Positions 7,719 to 16,205 of a stretch of 64,000 nt of DNA are shown here, piece by piece. Position numbers and translations under genes: made by a program. This DNA comes from Halalkalicoccus sp. NIPERK01 (lineage in GTDB: Archaea; Halobacteriota; Halobacteria; Halobacteriales; Halalkalicoccaceae): NCBI RefSeq assembly GCF_030287405.1, contig NZ_JASVVV010000002.1, positions 542,179 through 606,178 on the forward strand, written 5' to 3'. Each line of letters starts with the position of its first letter. Position 1 is the first letter of the stretch. A model generated the notes under the pieces. It did no database searches and had not been told where the DNA came from. It worked only from the letters and a program-made list of their open reading frames with translations.

Positions 7719-8546
7719 TCACTCGGCGTCGACGGGACGGATGGAGACCTCGATCCGCTCGCCGATCGCGAAGTCGTGGCCCGGACGGACGAGCTTCGCG
7801 CCCAGCGTCTCGCGCCCGGCGAAAAGCGAGATCCCCGTGATCGGTTCGCCGTTCGCACACACCTCGATGGGGTCCCACTCGACGTCGTGCCCCGTCGCGG
7901 TGCCGACGCGCTCGCCCAGCACCGAGAGCGGTCCCGACGCCCCCGCGAACGCCCCGCCCCCCGCGTAGTGGGGGAGGCCGCCGTCGAGCGCCGTCCCGCC
8001 CGTGTCGTCGGCGATCCCCGCGAAGCGCTCGCCGGGTTCGGGGTGGGCGGGCGAGTCGAGGACGACGAACGTCTCGCCGACCGCGTTGACGCGCCCGGTG
8101 CCGTCCCACGCGACCGGTGTCACGTCGCAGTCGAGTTCGACGGGAGCCGATCCGGAGGCCCGATACGGGTTCGCGTCGGGCGCGCGGAATCCCAGGTGGA
8201 TGTGGTCGTCGACCCACGGCGCGAAAAAGCCCGCCCTGATCGTGGTCCCGAGCGGATCGCCGATTTCGACGTCGTCGCCCGGCGAGACGGCGGGATCGAC
8301 GTGGAGGATCCGGGCGACGTACTCCCCGCAGTCCACCAGAATCAGGTGGTCGTGTTCGGGCGAGTAGGGTTTCGGCGGCGCGCGCACGGTCCGGACGTCG
8401 AGGACCTCGCCCGCGACGGGACTCGGCGCGCCCTCGCTCGGATAGAGGTCGATCGCGCGGCCCCGGTCGTGGGCGGGGTACGGCGAGTTATAGAGGGAAA
8501 ACCGGGGGTAGCGCGCGAGGAGCGCTCCGGGAAGGGTGACGGCCAT
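7719..8546 (-). CDS. M23 (LytM/lysostaphin-like) fold protein
   Basis: 275 residues. The first 120 residues have the elements of the M23 metallopeptidase fold: His26 and Asp33 in HDRGRAID, a Gly-rich strand (PVAGEVLDV), His82 in RILHVDP, and His115-x-His117 in DDHIHLGF. The spacing between His26 and Asp33 is wider than the usual M23 HxxxD, so catalysis is uncertain. No signal peptide is seen, which is odd for a cell-wall peptidase and suggests another role in this wall-less lineage. The remainder (120-275) is a beta-rich domain I do not recognise. It diverges from the lipoate ligase gene. Confidence 0.65.
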   Translation of the reverse strand: MAVTLPGALLARYPRFSLYNSPYPAHDRGRAIDLYPSEGAPSPVAGEVLDVRTVRAPPKPYSPEHDHLILVDCGEYVARILHVDPAVSPGDDVEIGDPLGTTIRAGFFAPWVDDHIHLGFRAPDANPYRASGSAPVELDCDVTPVAWDGTGRVNAVGETFVVLDSPAHPEPGERFAGIADDTGGTALDGGLPHYAGGGAFAGASGPLSVLGERVGTATGHDVEWDPIEVCANGEPITGISLFAGRETLGAKLVRPGHDFAIGERIEVSIRPVDAE

Positions 8547-8597
8547 GACCGGGGGTTCGGGCGCGGGGGTTTAGCCTCGTCGGCTCCAACCCGCCCC

Positions 8598-9284
8598 ATG
8601 CGCGTGCTCCGGGGGCGGGCGGCGTCGATCGAGGCCGACCGGCAGGTGACGGCGGGGATGCTCGATACGGCGGGCGAGGAGCGCGAACCCGCGGTTCGGG
8701 TCTGGACCCCCCACAGACAACTCGCGTTTGGCCGGCGGGATTCGAACGAGGCGGGCTACCGAAGGGCGCGCCGGGTCGCCGCGGAGCGGGGGTTTCCGCC
8801 AGTCGAGCGAAGCGTCGGCGGGCGGGCGGTCGCCTACACCGGGCGGACGCTCGCGTTCGCCCACGCGATTCCCATCGAGGACCCCCGAGAGGGGCTGAAC
8901 GCCCGGTACGACGGGGCGAGCGAGCGGGTTCGGCGGGCGCTTTCCGACATCGGGGTCGACGTCACACCCGGGGAGCCCCCCGACAGTTTCTGTCCGGGGA
9001 CACACTCGCTGTCGAGCGACGGAAAGGTCGTCGGGATCGCCCAGCGCGTTACCAGTAGAGCCGCGCTCGTCTCCGGGATCGTCGTCGTCGCCGATCACGG
9101 GACGATCGCGGGCGTTCTCGGACCCGTCTACGATGCCCTTTCGATTCCCTTCGATCCCCGTTCGGTGGGTAGCGTCGCCCGCGCGGGCGGGCAGAGCGAT
9201 CCCGAACCGGTCGCCCGCGCGATCGAGGGGGAACTGGTCGGCGACGCCCGGACGGAGATCGAGCGGGTCGACCGAAAGCCGTAG
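8598..9284 (+). CDS. Lipoate-protein ligase A / biotin-lipoate ligase family
   Basis: 228 residues. The family pattern is present: RRDSNEAGYRRARRVAAERG, RSVGGRAVAYTGRTLAFAHA (the substrate-binding strand, usually R.SGGG), a DSFCPGTHSL segment and the catalytic Lys143 in SSDGKVVGIAQR. The enzyme would attach lipoate (or octanoate) to 2-oxoacid dehydrogenase or glycine cleavage proteins. The ATG at 8598 is chosen because conserved sequence starts there; the frame is open upstream but reads as an antisense shadow of the neighbouring gene. Only 24 nt separate it from the dihydroorotase gene, so they are probably co-transcribed. Confidence 0.8.
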   Translation: MRVLRGRAASIEADRQVTAGMLDTAGEEREPAVRVWTPHRQLAFGRRDSNEAGYRRARRVAAERGFPPVERSVGGRAVAYTGRTLAFAHAIPIEDPREGLNARYDGASERVRRALSDIGVDVTPGEPPDSFCPGTHSLSSDGKVVGIAQRVTSRAALVSGIVVVADHGTIAGVLGPVYDALSIPFDPRSVGSVARAGGQSDPEPVARAIEGELVGDARTEIERVDRKP

Positions 9285-9308
9285 GCCGTGGCGGGCGAGA
9301 GGGGGAGT

Positions 9309-10601
9309 ATGCTCATCGCGAACGCCACGCTCGCGGACGGGCGGACGGTCGACGTGCGGGTCGAGGGCGAACGGATCGCCGCCGTCGGTTCCCTGGGGGG
9401 TGATCCCGACGTGGATGCGGCCGGCAAACTCCTCATGCCGGGCGCGATCGACGCCCACGTCCACTTCCGCGAACCCGGCTTCCCCCACAAGGAGACGTGG
9501 GAGACGGGTTCGAGGAGCGCCGCCGCGGGCGGGGTCACCACCGTCGCCGACCAGCCCAACACCGACCCGACGACGATCGACGGGACGGGGTTCGACGAGA
9601 AGGCCGAACTAGCTCGAAAATCGCTCGTCGACTACGGGATCAACGGCGGCGTAGTGGAGGGATGGAAGCCCGACGAACTGTTCGAGCGCCCGCTGTTCGC
9701 CCTGGGGGAGGTCTTCCTCGCGGACTCGACGGGCGGGATGGGGATCAGTACTGAACTGTTCGAGGAGGCGGTCGAGCGAGCCACGAGAGAGGACGTGGTC
9801 GTGACCGTCCACGCCGAGGACGCCACGCTGTTCGACGAGGACGCGCTCGACGACGCGGGCGAGGGGGTCGGCCGCGAGGCGGACGCCGACGCCTGGAGCG
9901 CCTACCGGACCGCCGAGGCCGAAGCCGCGGCCATAGAGCGCGCCTGCGAGGTCGGCACTCAGAGCGACGCCGAGATCCACGTCGCCCACACCTCCACGCC
10001 CGAGGGGATCGATATCGCCGCCGACGCGGGCGCGACCTGCGAGGTCTGTCCCCACCACCTGTTCCTCTCGCGCGACGACCTCGGCCATCTCGGTACGTTC
10101 GGACGGATGAATCCGCCGCTCAGGAGCGAGGAACGGAGGGCGGCGGTGGCGGAGCGGGTCCGGGACGGCACCGTCGACATCGTCGCGACGGATCACGCGC
10201 CCCACACGCGCGAGGAGAAGGATGCGGGGGTGCGGGAGGCCCCCAGCGGCGTGCCCGGCGTCGAGACGATGGTTCCGCTCCTGCTCGCGGCGGCCGAACG
10301 CGGCGAACTGGCCCGCGAGCGCGTCCGTGACCTCACGGCGACGAACCCCGCGCGGGTCTTCGACCTGCCGCGGAAAGGGGAAGTCAGGGAAGGGATGGAC
10401 GCGGACCTGGCGCTCTACGACCCCGGCCGGATCGTGACGATCCGTGGGAAGGACCTCCACTCGAAGGCGGGGTGGACGCCGTTCGAGGGGTTCGAGGGGG
10501 TCTTTCCCGAACTGACGCTGGTCCGCGGGACGGTGGTGTACGAGCGCGGAGACGGAGACGGGGAGTTCGGCGAGGCCGTCGGGAGGAACGTCAGAGGATA
10601 G
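9309..10601 (+). CDS. pyrC: Dihydroorotase
   Basis: 430 residues, the normal length for class I dihydroorotase, which closes carbamoyl-aspartate to dihydroorotate in pyrimidine synthesis. Metal-binding His50 and His52 sit in MPGAIDAHVHFREPG. HVAHTSTPEG and CEVCPHHLFL supply further metal histidines, and DIVATDHAPHTREEK carries the catalytic Asp. FGRMNPPLRS is also typical of the family. The ATG at 9309 is preferred over an upstream in-frame ATG because the family begins with MLIANATL. Allantoinase and hydantoinase relatives are less likely given these motifs. Confidence 0.93.
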   Translation: MLIANATLADGRTVDVRVEGERIAAVGSLGGDPDVDAAGKLLMPGAIDAHVHFREPGFPHKETWETGSRSAAAGGVTTVADQPNTDPTTIDGTGFDEKAELARKSLVDYGINGGVVEGWKPDELFERPLFALGEVFLADSTGGMGISTELFEEAVERATREDVVVTVHAEDATLFDEDALDDAGEGVGREADADAWSAYRTAEAEAAAIERACEVGTQSDAEIHVAHTSTPEGIDIAADAGATCEVCPHHLFLSRDDLGHLGTFGRMNPPLRSEERRAAVAERVRDGTVDIVATDHAPHTREEKDAGVREAPSGVPGVETMVPLLLAAAERGELARERVRDLTATNPARVFDLPRKGEVREGMDADLALYDPGRIVTIRGKDLHSKAGWTPFEGFEGVFPELTLVRGTVVYERGDGDGEFGEAVGRNVRG

Positions 10602-10639
10602 CGAACCGCTTTTCCCGCTCGCACGCCCGCGTTCGGGCA

Positions 10640-11104
10640 ATGAGAGGGGCCGACCGGGCGACGCGGGTCGCAGGCGCGCACTGGGAGACGCTACTGGAGG
10701 AAAGCCGGGCGCTCGCGGCTGAGTTCGAGGACGAGGGCTGGGAGACGCTCGTCGTTCAGTCCGGAACCGTCACACCGGTTTCCGAGCGCGATCGCTGCGG
10801 GCTCGACGTGCTGGTCCCCGGAAACCAGTACGACCCCCTCGCCGAGTGGGTAGCGGACGGAGTCGAATTCCCGCGCTCGGAGGTCTACTGTCGGGAGGAG
10901 GGTGAGGTCGTCCTGCTGGTCGTGGTCATGCGCGACCCCGACGCCGAAAAGGTGGTGGTCTTCCCGGCGTACTACGGCCGAGCGGAAAGCGAAGGGGTGT
11001 TCGAGCGAGCACGGGAGGAAGGGGAGTTGAACACCTACCTCCGAAAGCTGAACGGCGAGACCGTCGTCTTCAGCCACGACGATCCCGCGATATTCCGCCC
11101 CTGA
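10640..11104 (+). CDS. Conserved haloarchaeal protein of unknown function
   Basis: 154 residues, no signal or membrane segment. Visible features are HWETLLEESRALAAEFEDEGWE, a central GLDVLVPGNQYDPL, and VFPAYYGRAESEGVFERARE towards the C-terminus. I recall similar haloarchaeal DUF proteins but know no function. It begins 38 nt after the dihydroorotase stop and could belong to the same transcript, but the content gives no link to pyrimidine synthesis. Confidence 0.75.
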   Translation: MRGADRATRVAGAHWETLLEESRALAAEFEDEGWETLVVQSGTVTPVSERDRCGLDVLVPGNQYDPLAEWVADGVEFPRSEVYCREEGEVVLLVVVMRDPDAEKVVVFPAYYGRAESEGVFERAREEGELNTYLRKLNGETVVFSHDDPAIFRP

Positions 11105-11146
11105 AGGCCCGAAACGCTGAAGCCGATCGTATACGTCCGTACACAC

Positions 11147-11380
11147 ATGGGAACGAGAACCGTCCGGCTCCGGGAGGACGTCTACGAGCGGATCAGCGCA
11201 CACAAGCGCGAGGACGAGACGTTCTCGGAGGCGATCGACCGGCTGGTCGGTGGGCCGTCGTTGCTCGATCTCGTCGGCGCCTTCTCGGACGAACAAGTCG
11301 AGGAGCTACGCGAGGCGGTCGAGGAAAGCGATGAGCGCGATCGCGAGGAGGTAGAGGAGATCGCCTCGCGGTTCGAATGA
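11147..11380 (+). CDS. vapB: VapB-family antitoxin
   Basis: 77 residues. The N-terminus TRTVRLREDVYERISAHK matches the ribbon-helix-helix-like archaeal VapB antitoxins, followed by a DETFSEAIDRL helix and an acidic C-terminal tail that would embrace the toxin. The stop codon overlaps the start of the PIN-domain gene by 4 nt (ATGA), the usual arrangement of vapBC pairs. It would neutralise the downstream RNase and repress its own promoter. A TATA-like run upstream (CGTATACGT near 11130) fits autoregulated transcription. Confidence 0.88.
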   Translation: MGTRTVRLREDVYERISAHKREDETFSEAIDRLVGGPSLLDLVGAFSDEQVEELREAVEESDERDREEVEEIASRFE

Positions 11381-11769
11381 TCCTCGATACCGCGTTCGTC
11401 ATCGACCTGATCGACGGGGACCCGGGTGCGATCGAAAAGGCACGAACGATCGAAGAGGGGGGGATTGTCTTGAGAGTGCCAGCGATGGTCCTGCTGGAAC
11501 TCTACATCGGCGTCGAGAAGGTTGCGGAGACGAGCGAGGAAGAGCGACAGGTCCGGCGCGTCGTCGACTCGCTGCCGAAAGTCGAGATGAACGAGACGAT
11601 CGCAATGCGGGCCGGACGGATCATCGGTCGGTTGCGAACCGAGGATCTGACGCTCGGAAAGGGGGATGCCGCCATCGGTGCGACCGGCCTAGTTTTCGAC
11701 GAGCCGGTGCTCACCCGGAACACGAGCGATTTCGAGCGAATACCGGAACTCGTCGTCAAAACGTATTGA
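11377..11769 (+). CDS. vapC: VapC-family PIN-domain toxin (RNase)
   Basis: 130 residues forming a complete PIN domain. The acidic metal-binding residues are visible: Asp4 in ILDTAFVIDLI, Glu41 in LLELYIG, Asp97 in LGKGDAAIGAT and Asp118 in NTSDFERIP. The family cleaves tRNA or rRNA and arrests translation when freed from VapB. All key residues are intact, so the module looks functional. It converges with the gene at 11772, two nucleotides between stops. Confidence 0.9.
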   Translation: MILDTAFVIDLIDGDPGAIEKARTIEEGGIVLRVPAMVLLELYIGVEKVAETSEEERQVRRVVDSLPKVEMNETIAMRAGRIIGRLRTEDLTLGKGDAAIGATGLVFDEPVLTRNTSDFERIPELVVKTY

Positions 11770-11771
11770 TT

Positions 11772-12437
11772 CTATTCCAGTTCCTCCCCGCAGTGCGGGC
11801 AGACCTCGTGGTCGTGGCCGGTCTCCTCTGCACGAAAGCGCTCGCTGGAGCGCCGCACGTCGCGCATCACCTCCGAGATGCGGTCCTCGACGTCGAGTTC
11901 CTCGTTCGCGGCGAGGTCCGCTCCCTCGACCTCCAGCAGGAATTTGGCGACCTCCGTGACCTCGTACATCAGGTCGTCGAGTTCCTCGGCGGTGAAGAAG
12001 CCCGACATCGCCCCGTAGAGGAACGTCGCGCCGGATTTCGTGACCTTCTCCTCGAACGAGGCGCGGGCCTGGTTCACGGCCTGGGGCGAGTAGGTGTCGG
12101 TCATGAACGGGACGAGTTCGGGGAGGTTCTCGCCGATCTTGGTCATCTCGACGCCGGTCTCGGTCCGGAAGTCCGCACACAGGCGGGCGATGGCCCACTC
12201 GCGGGCGGTGATGTAGGTCCGGTCCCGCAGGAAGCCGTTGACCCGGTCGTATGCCGCCCCGTCCATCTTCGTAAAGCGGGCGTACCGGCGGACGTCTGCC
12301 GGGATCTCGGGCGCCTCCTCGTCCGCGCTCGCGGCCGGGTCGGAACCCGGGCTGCCGCCGGGCCCGTCGGCGTTCGCTCCGGCGTCGCGAGGCTCGTCGT
12401 CGGTCGTCTCGGGATCGGAGGGCGAGGGATCGGGCAT
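11772..12437 (-). CDS. Conserved haloarchaeal protein (possibly DUF5806)
   Basis: 221 residues. A disordered acidic N-terminus (residues 1-45, Pro/Asp/Glu-rich) precedes a helical domain beginning IPADVRRYARFTKMDGAAYD, and the C-terminus ends in CPHCGEELE, a CxxC that could hold half a zinc site. I believe it belongs to a haloarchaeal DUF (DUF5806 as far as I remember), function unknown. The ATG at 12437 is supported by a TTTTTCCC-type element centred 26 nt upstream. It diverges from the stress-protein gene at 12513. Confidence 0.78.
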   Translation of the reverse strand: MPDPSPSDPETTDDEPRDAGANADGPGGSPGSDPAASADEEAPEIPADVRRYARFTKMDGAAYDRVNGFLRDRTYITAREWAIARLCADFRTETGVEMTKIGENLPELVPFMTDTYSPQAVNQARASFEEKVTKSGATFLYGAMSGFFTAEELDDLMYEVTEVAKFLLEVEGADLAANEELDVEDRISEVMRDVRRSSERFRAEETGHDHEVCPHCGEELE

Positions 12438-12512
12438 GGGGTGGCTTTCGGATCCGGGGGAAAAAGCGTATCGCCCGGTAGGCTTTTGCGAGGAGGCGCC
12501 GAAGTGCCGCCC

Positions 12513-12881
12513 ATGAAACTGTTGCTGGGAATCGGCGGGAGCGACGACTCCTGGCGGGCGCTCTCGCGAACTGCGGAGCGCGCCGCCAACGCGGGTGACT
12601 CGCTCACGGTGGCGATCCTCGAGAACCCCGACTCGGAGATGACGCCCGACGAGATCGAGTCGAAGGTCGACAAAACCCTCGCCGAGTACGACCTCGAGGC
12701 CGACGTGCGCCACGTCGAGGGCGACCCCGGCGCGATGCTCGTCGAGATCGGCGACGGCGAGGGCTACGACCAGATCGTTCTCGGCGGCGGTCAACGAAGC
12801 CCGATGGGAAAGATCAGGGTGGGACAGGTCGCGGAGTTCGTCGTGTTGAACGCCGAAACCAGCGTCACCCTCGTGAGATAG
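12513..12881 (+). CDS. Universal stress protein (UspA) family
   Basis: 122 residues. The fold is shown by MKLLLGIGGSDDSWRALSRT, an alternating alpha/beta pattern, and the ATP-loop-like GGGQRSPMGKIRVGQVAEFV near the C-terminus. The phosphate loop GxxG...G(S/T) is degenerate (the final G-Q replaces G-S). USPs are cytoplasmic nucleotide-binding proteins of stress response with no single defined reaction. The stop codon abuts the ATG of the next gene (TAGATG), so the two are surely one transcript. CTTTTG centred 28 nt upstream could be the TATA element. Confidence 0.85.
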   Translation: MKLLLGIGGSDDSWRALSRTAERAANAGDSLTVAILENPDSEMTPDEIESKVDKTLAEYDLEADVRHVEGDPGAMLVEIGDGEGYDQIVLGGGQRSPMGKIRVGQVAEFVVLNAETSVTLVR

Positions 12882-13466
12882 ATGGCCGACTACGACTACC
12901 CCGAGGAGGCCGCGGGCCCGTTCGAGGCACCCCCAATCGAGTTCGAGGACCGCGAGGGTCGCCCGATAGAGATCCGCGTCTACGACGAGGCCGACTTCGA
13001 GGCGCTGTGTAAGATGTACGACACGTTCGACCCCGCGGATCGCGCACAGGGGATCCCGCCGGCCCGCGAGGAGCGCGTTCGCAGTTGGCTCGACGTGATC
13101 TTAGAGGAGGGCCAGGACGTGGTCGCGGTCGATATCTCCGGGAGCGACGCACCCGGAGATCAACCGGAAGCGGATACGTCCGGTGATACCGACGCCGAGC
13201 GGGTCGTCGGCCACGCGACGCTCGTCCCCGACGGCGACGACGCGGTCGAACTCGCGATCTTCGTCCACCAGGACTACCAGGGCGCGGGCATCGGCTCGCG
13301 GCTCATCCGGGCGCTGTTGGGCTACGGCGCTCAGGAGGGCGTCGAGAAGGTCTGGCTCACCGTCGAGCGCTGGAACCACCCGGCGGTCAACCTCTACGAG
13401 GCGGTCGGATTCGAGGCCAGCAGCGTCGAGAGCTTCGAACTCGAGATGACGCTCCGGCTGAACTAG
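12882..13466 (+). CDS. GNAT-family N-acetyltransferase
   Basis: 194 residues. The acetyl-CoA site is clear in VELAIFVHQDYQGAGIGSRL (Q-x-x-G-x-G/A), followed by VEKVWLTVERWNHPAVNLYE, the usual end of the GNAT fold. An acidic linker, probably disordered (around residues 87-107), interrupts the first half. The substrate is unknown. It starts directly after the universal stress protein stop, suggesting a common function in stress protection. Its stop codon shares CTAG with the stop of the convergent gene. Confidence 0.87.
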   Translation: MADYDYPEEAAGPFEAPPIEFEDREGRPIEIRVYDEADFEALCKMYDTFDPADRAQGIPPAREERVRSWLDVILEEGQDVVAVDISGSDAPGDQPEADTSGDTDAERVVGHATLVPDGDDAVELAIFVHQDYQGAGIGSRLIRALLGYGAQEGVEKVWLTVERWNHPAVNLYEAVGFEASSVESFELEMTLRLN

Positions 13467-13915
13467 GTCGAGAGGACCGGCTGGCTCGCGTAGAGCAGGA
13501 CGTACTCGGCGGCGCGTTCGAGGACGTCACCGGGGCCGTCGGTCGAGGGTTCGCGGGGGATGACGAGGAAGTCGGCGTCGACCTCGTCGGCACAGTCGAG
13601 GACGGCGCTGCCGGGGTGGCGGATCTTCTGCGTGGTCGAGAAGCCGTAGGCGGTCGAACTCGTGACCGTCACGCCCGCCTCGTCGGCGATCCCCGTCGCG
13701 GTCTCGACGAACGACTCGGCCTCGCTGGCGACCGCCTCGCGGTCGAGGGTGTCCGTCTCGATCCCGCGGACGATCTCCTCGCCCAGCACGTAGACGACGT
13801 GGATCGACGCGCCGTACTGCTCGGCGATCGCGACGGCGTACTCGATCGCGGTGACCGACTCGTCGCTGCCGTCGACCGGGACGAGGACGGTCTCGACGGT
13901 GAGTGGCTCGCTCAT
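13463..13915 (-). CDS. Universal stress protein family
   Basis: 150 residues. The ATG at 13915 gives MSEPLTVETVLVPVDGSDES, the standard USP beginning (VLVPVDGS). The C-terminal part has VDADFLVIPREP but lacks the G-x-x-G-x9-G-S/T nucleotide loop seen in the neighbour at 13995, so ATP binding is doubtful. It converges on the acetyltransferase gene; the two stop codons overlap within CTAG. It is divergent from the next USP gene. Confidence 0.85.
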   Translation of the reverse strand: MSEPLTVETVLVPVDGSDESVTAIEYAVAIAEQYGASIHVVYVLGEEIVRGIETDTLDREAVASEAESFVETATGIADEAGVTVTSSTAYGFSTTQKIRHPGSAVLDCADEVDADFLVIPREPSTDGPGDVLERAAEYVLLYASQPVLST

Positions 13916-13994
13916 AGGTATCCCTGTGTCACCCCGCGTCAAAAACCCACCTCTCAACGGATGGTTTTATTCTCGCGGGGACAGTATCGCCGCC

Positions 13995-14441
13995 ATGTTC
14001 GATAGCGTCGTCATCGCCACCGACGGCTCCGAGAGCGGCCAGCGAGCGGTCGACGTAGCGCTCGATTTCGCCGCGCGCTTCGGGGCGACCGTCCACGCGC
14101 TGTACGTCGTCGACTCCGCCGAGGTCGACGCCTCGCCGGAAGGGCTCAGGGAGGACCTGCACGACGCCCTCGAAAAACAGGGCGAGCGCGCGCTGGAGGG
14201 CGTCCGCGAGGCCGCCGGCGGCGAGGTGATAACGAGCGTCCGCGAGGGCCGGCCCGTCGGCGAGATCTGTGCGTACGCGCGCGAACACGACGTCGACGCC
14301 GTCGCCACCGGCACTCGGGGGCGCCACGGCGAGAACCGCCTGCTCCTCGGGAGCGTCGCCGAGGGCGTCGTCCGAACCTGCCCCGTGCCCGTACTGACCG
14401 TCCGCCAACTCGAAGACGGCGCGACCGGGGCCGACGCCTGA
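13995..14441 (+). CDS. Universal stress protein family, ATP-binding type
   Basis: 148 residues starting MFDSVVIATDGSESGQRAVD. The nucleotide loop is intact: GTRGRHGENRLLLGS matches G-x2-G-x9-G-S. This is the third USP gene within 2 kb. A T-rich TATA element (GTTTTATTC, near 13964-13972) is centred about 27 nt upstream of the ATG, so the message is probably leaderless. The in-frame region further upstream belongs to the divergent neighbour and is not used. Confidence 0.9.
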   Translation: MFDSVVIATDGSESGQRAVDVALDFAARFGATVHALYVVDSAEVDASPEGLREDLHDALEKQGERALEGVREAAGGEVITSVREGRPVGEICAYAREHDVDAVATGTRGRHGENRLLLGSVAEGVVRTCPVPVLTVRQLEDGATGADA

Positions 14442-14485
14442 GGCGGAACCGGGGACCCTTTCCCCTCGCGCGCGCTCGTCGTCGT

Positions 14486-15595
14486 ATGGACGAGACCCTC
14501 ATCGACGACGAAACCCTCCCGCTGTCCCGGAAATCCGTGTTGCCGGGCGCGGGCTTCTTCTACCCCGACGAGTTCGAGGAGGCCGCCGAGGACGCCGCCG
14601 CGGAGGAGGCGCTCGCAGGCGTCGATTGCGCGGTGATCGCCGATCCCGACGCCGACGGCCTGGCCTGCGTCGCGATCCTCCGGGAAGTGTACGGTACGGC
14701 CGCGCTGCTCCCGACCGGCCCCCACGAGATCGAGGACTCCCTCGAACGGGTGGCGGAGTACGGCGAGGACGGCCTCCGACTGTTCGTCTGTGACCTCTGT
14801 CCGGACAGGTACGAGTACGTCGAGTCGGAACTCGACGCCGCGGTCGAGACCGCGAGCGAGACCCGCTGGTTCGACCACCACCAGTGGGACGACGACGTGG
14901 CCGCGAGCGTCCGCGAGGCCGGCGCGGACCTCGTCGTCGGCGACTCAGACGAGGAGTGTACCGCGGACGTGGCGATCAGGGCGCTCGACGCCGAGATCCC
15001 GCGCCACCTCGTCGAACTCGCCGCCGTGACGCGCGATCACGACCTCTGGATCCGCGAGGACCCCCGAAGCGACGATCTCGCGGACTTCTCGTACTGGTCC
15101 GAACCCGAAGACTATGTAGAAACCGTCGCCGAACACGGCGCGGACCTGCCCACGGAGGTACAGGAGTTCCTCGCGGAGAGGCGCGTCGAGAAGGAGGCGC
15201 TGATCGAGTTGGCGGTCAAACGCGGCGAGACCAAGGAGATCGGCCCGTGGAACGTGGGCGTCACCTACGGGCGATGCTCCCAGAACGAGGTCGCCGAAGC
15301 CATGCGCGAGCAGGGCGCGGACGCCTCGGTGATCGTCAAGCCCGCCGGGTCGGCCTCCATTCGCGGTACGGAGAACTTCGAGCGGTGTCACGAGGTCGCC
15401 GGGCAGGTAAACGGCGGCGGCCACCCCAAGGCGGCGGGCTGTAAGCCCGACATCTACGACGACATGCTCGATTACGCGCACCACTGGACGAGTCGCGGCG
15501 CGACGACCAAACAGGTGATCCTCGACGCCTTTCGGACGCTCGCCGAGGAGGAAGACGCCGGGACCGAAGGGGACGAATCAGTCCTCGAGGAGTGA
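14486..15595 (+). CDS. DHH/DHHA1-family phosphoesterase (RecJ/nanoRNase-like)
   Basis: 369 residues. Motif DPDADGLACVAIL (residues 53-65) gives the first metal aspartates, RWFDHHQWDD is the DHH motif, and the C-terminal DHHA1 domain has QVNGGGHPKAAGCK (GGGHxxAAG), which binds the substrate backbone. Members hydrolyse short oligonucleotides or act in single-strand DNA/RNA degradation; which one applies is unclear. The last 18 nt overlap the 3' end of the convergent acetyltransferase gene. Confidence 0.88.
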   Translation: MDETLIDDETLPLSRKSVLPGAGFFYPDEFEEAAEDAAAEEALAGVDCAVIADPDADGLACVAILREVYGTAALLPTGPHEIEDSLERVAEYGEDGLRLFVCDLCPDRYEYVESELDAAVETASETRWFDHHQWDDDVAASVREAGADLVVGDSDEECTADVAIRALDAEIPRHLVELAAVTRDHDLWIREDPRSDDLADFSYWSEPEDYVETVAEHGADLPTEVQEFLAERRVEKEALIELAVKRGETKEIGPWNVGVTYGRCSQNEVAEAMREQGADASVIVKPAGSASIRGTENFERCHEVAGQVNGGGHPKAAGCKPDIYDDMLDYAHHWTSRGATTKQVILDAFRTLAEEEDAGTEGDESVLEE

Positions 15596-16168
15596 CGCGC
15601 CGGCGTCGAGCGCGCGCTCGATGGTCGGGGCCTCGAGATCGGGGAACGCGATCGGCACCTCGGGATCCGCCGGTCGCTCGTCGAGCGCGCGTTCGTACCA
15701 CCGGACGTCGTGCCACTCCCCGTCCTTGTGGCCGACGGCGTGATACGTGCCGACCGGCTCGAACCCCATCGACTCGTGGAAGCCGATGCTCGCGGGGTTC
15801 GGCAGCGCGATCCCCGCGTAGGCGTTGAACAGGCCCTGTTTTTTCAGCAACGCGAACAGCGCGGCGTAGAGCGCGCGGGCGATTCCGCGGCGGTGGTGGG
15901 CGGGGTCGACGTAGACCGAGACGTCGACCGACCAGCGGTAGGCCTCGCGCTCTCGGTGGGAGGTGGCGTAGGCGTAACCGACGATTTCGTCGAGCGCGCA
16001 GACGAGCCACGGGTGGCGTTCGGTCGTCGTCGCGATCCGGGATTCGACCTCCGCTCTCGTCGGCGGGCGGGTCTCGAAGGAGATCGCCGTGTCCTCGACG
16101 AACGGGGCGTAGATCCGGCGGACCGCGGGCGCGTCGTCGGGGGTCGCGGGCCGAAGCGTCGGCGTCAT
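15578..16168 (-). CDS. GNAT acetyltransferase of the phosphinothricin/arsinothricin type
   Basis: 196 residues. MTPTLRPATPDDAPAVRRIY, then EDTAISFETRPPT, VYVDPAHHRRGIARALYAAL (acetyl-CoA loop) and NAYAGIALPNPASIGFHESM match the PAT/ArsN1-like subfamily, which acetylates the amino group of phosphinothricin, arsinothricin or methionine-sulfoximine-like molecules. In haloarchaea the physiological substrate is unknown. The C-terminal 25 residues extend beyond the usual domain, and this extension overlaps the DHH gene. Confidence 0.83.
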   Translation of the reverse strand: MTPTLRPATPDDAPAVRRIYAPFVEDTAISFETRPPTRAEVESRIATTTERHPWLVCALDEIVGYAYATSHREREAYRWSVDVSVYVDPAHHRRGIARALYAALFALLKKQGLFNAYAGIALPNPASIGFHESMGFEPVGTYHAVGHKDGEWHDVRWYERALDERPADPEVPIAFPDLEAPTIERALDAGASLLED

Positions 16169-16205
16169 ACCCGTCCCTCGAAACGGCGGACGAAAAACCT
16201 CGCGC

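Noticed and set aside
8598..8700. Upstream extension of the lipoate ligase frame to 7656
   Set aside because: The extra 314 codons are the shadow of the M23-like gene; the ligase family begins at 8598.
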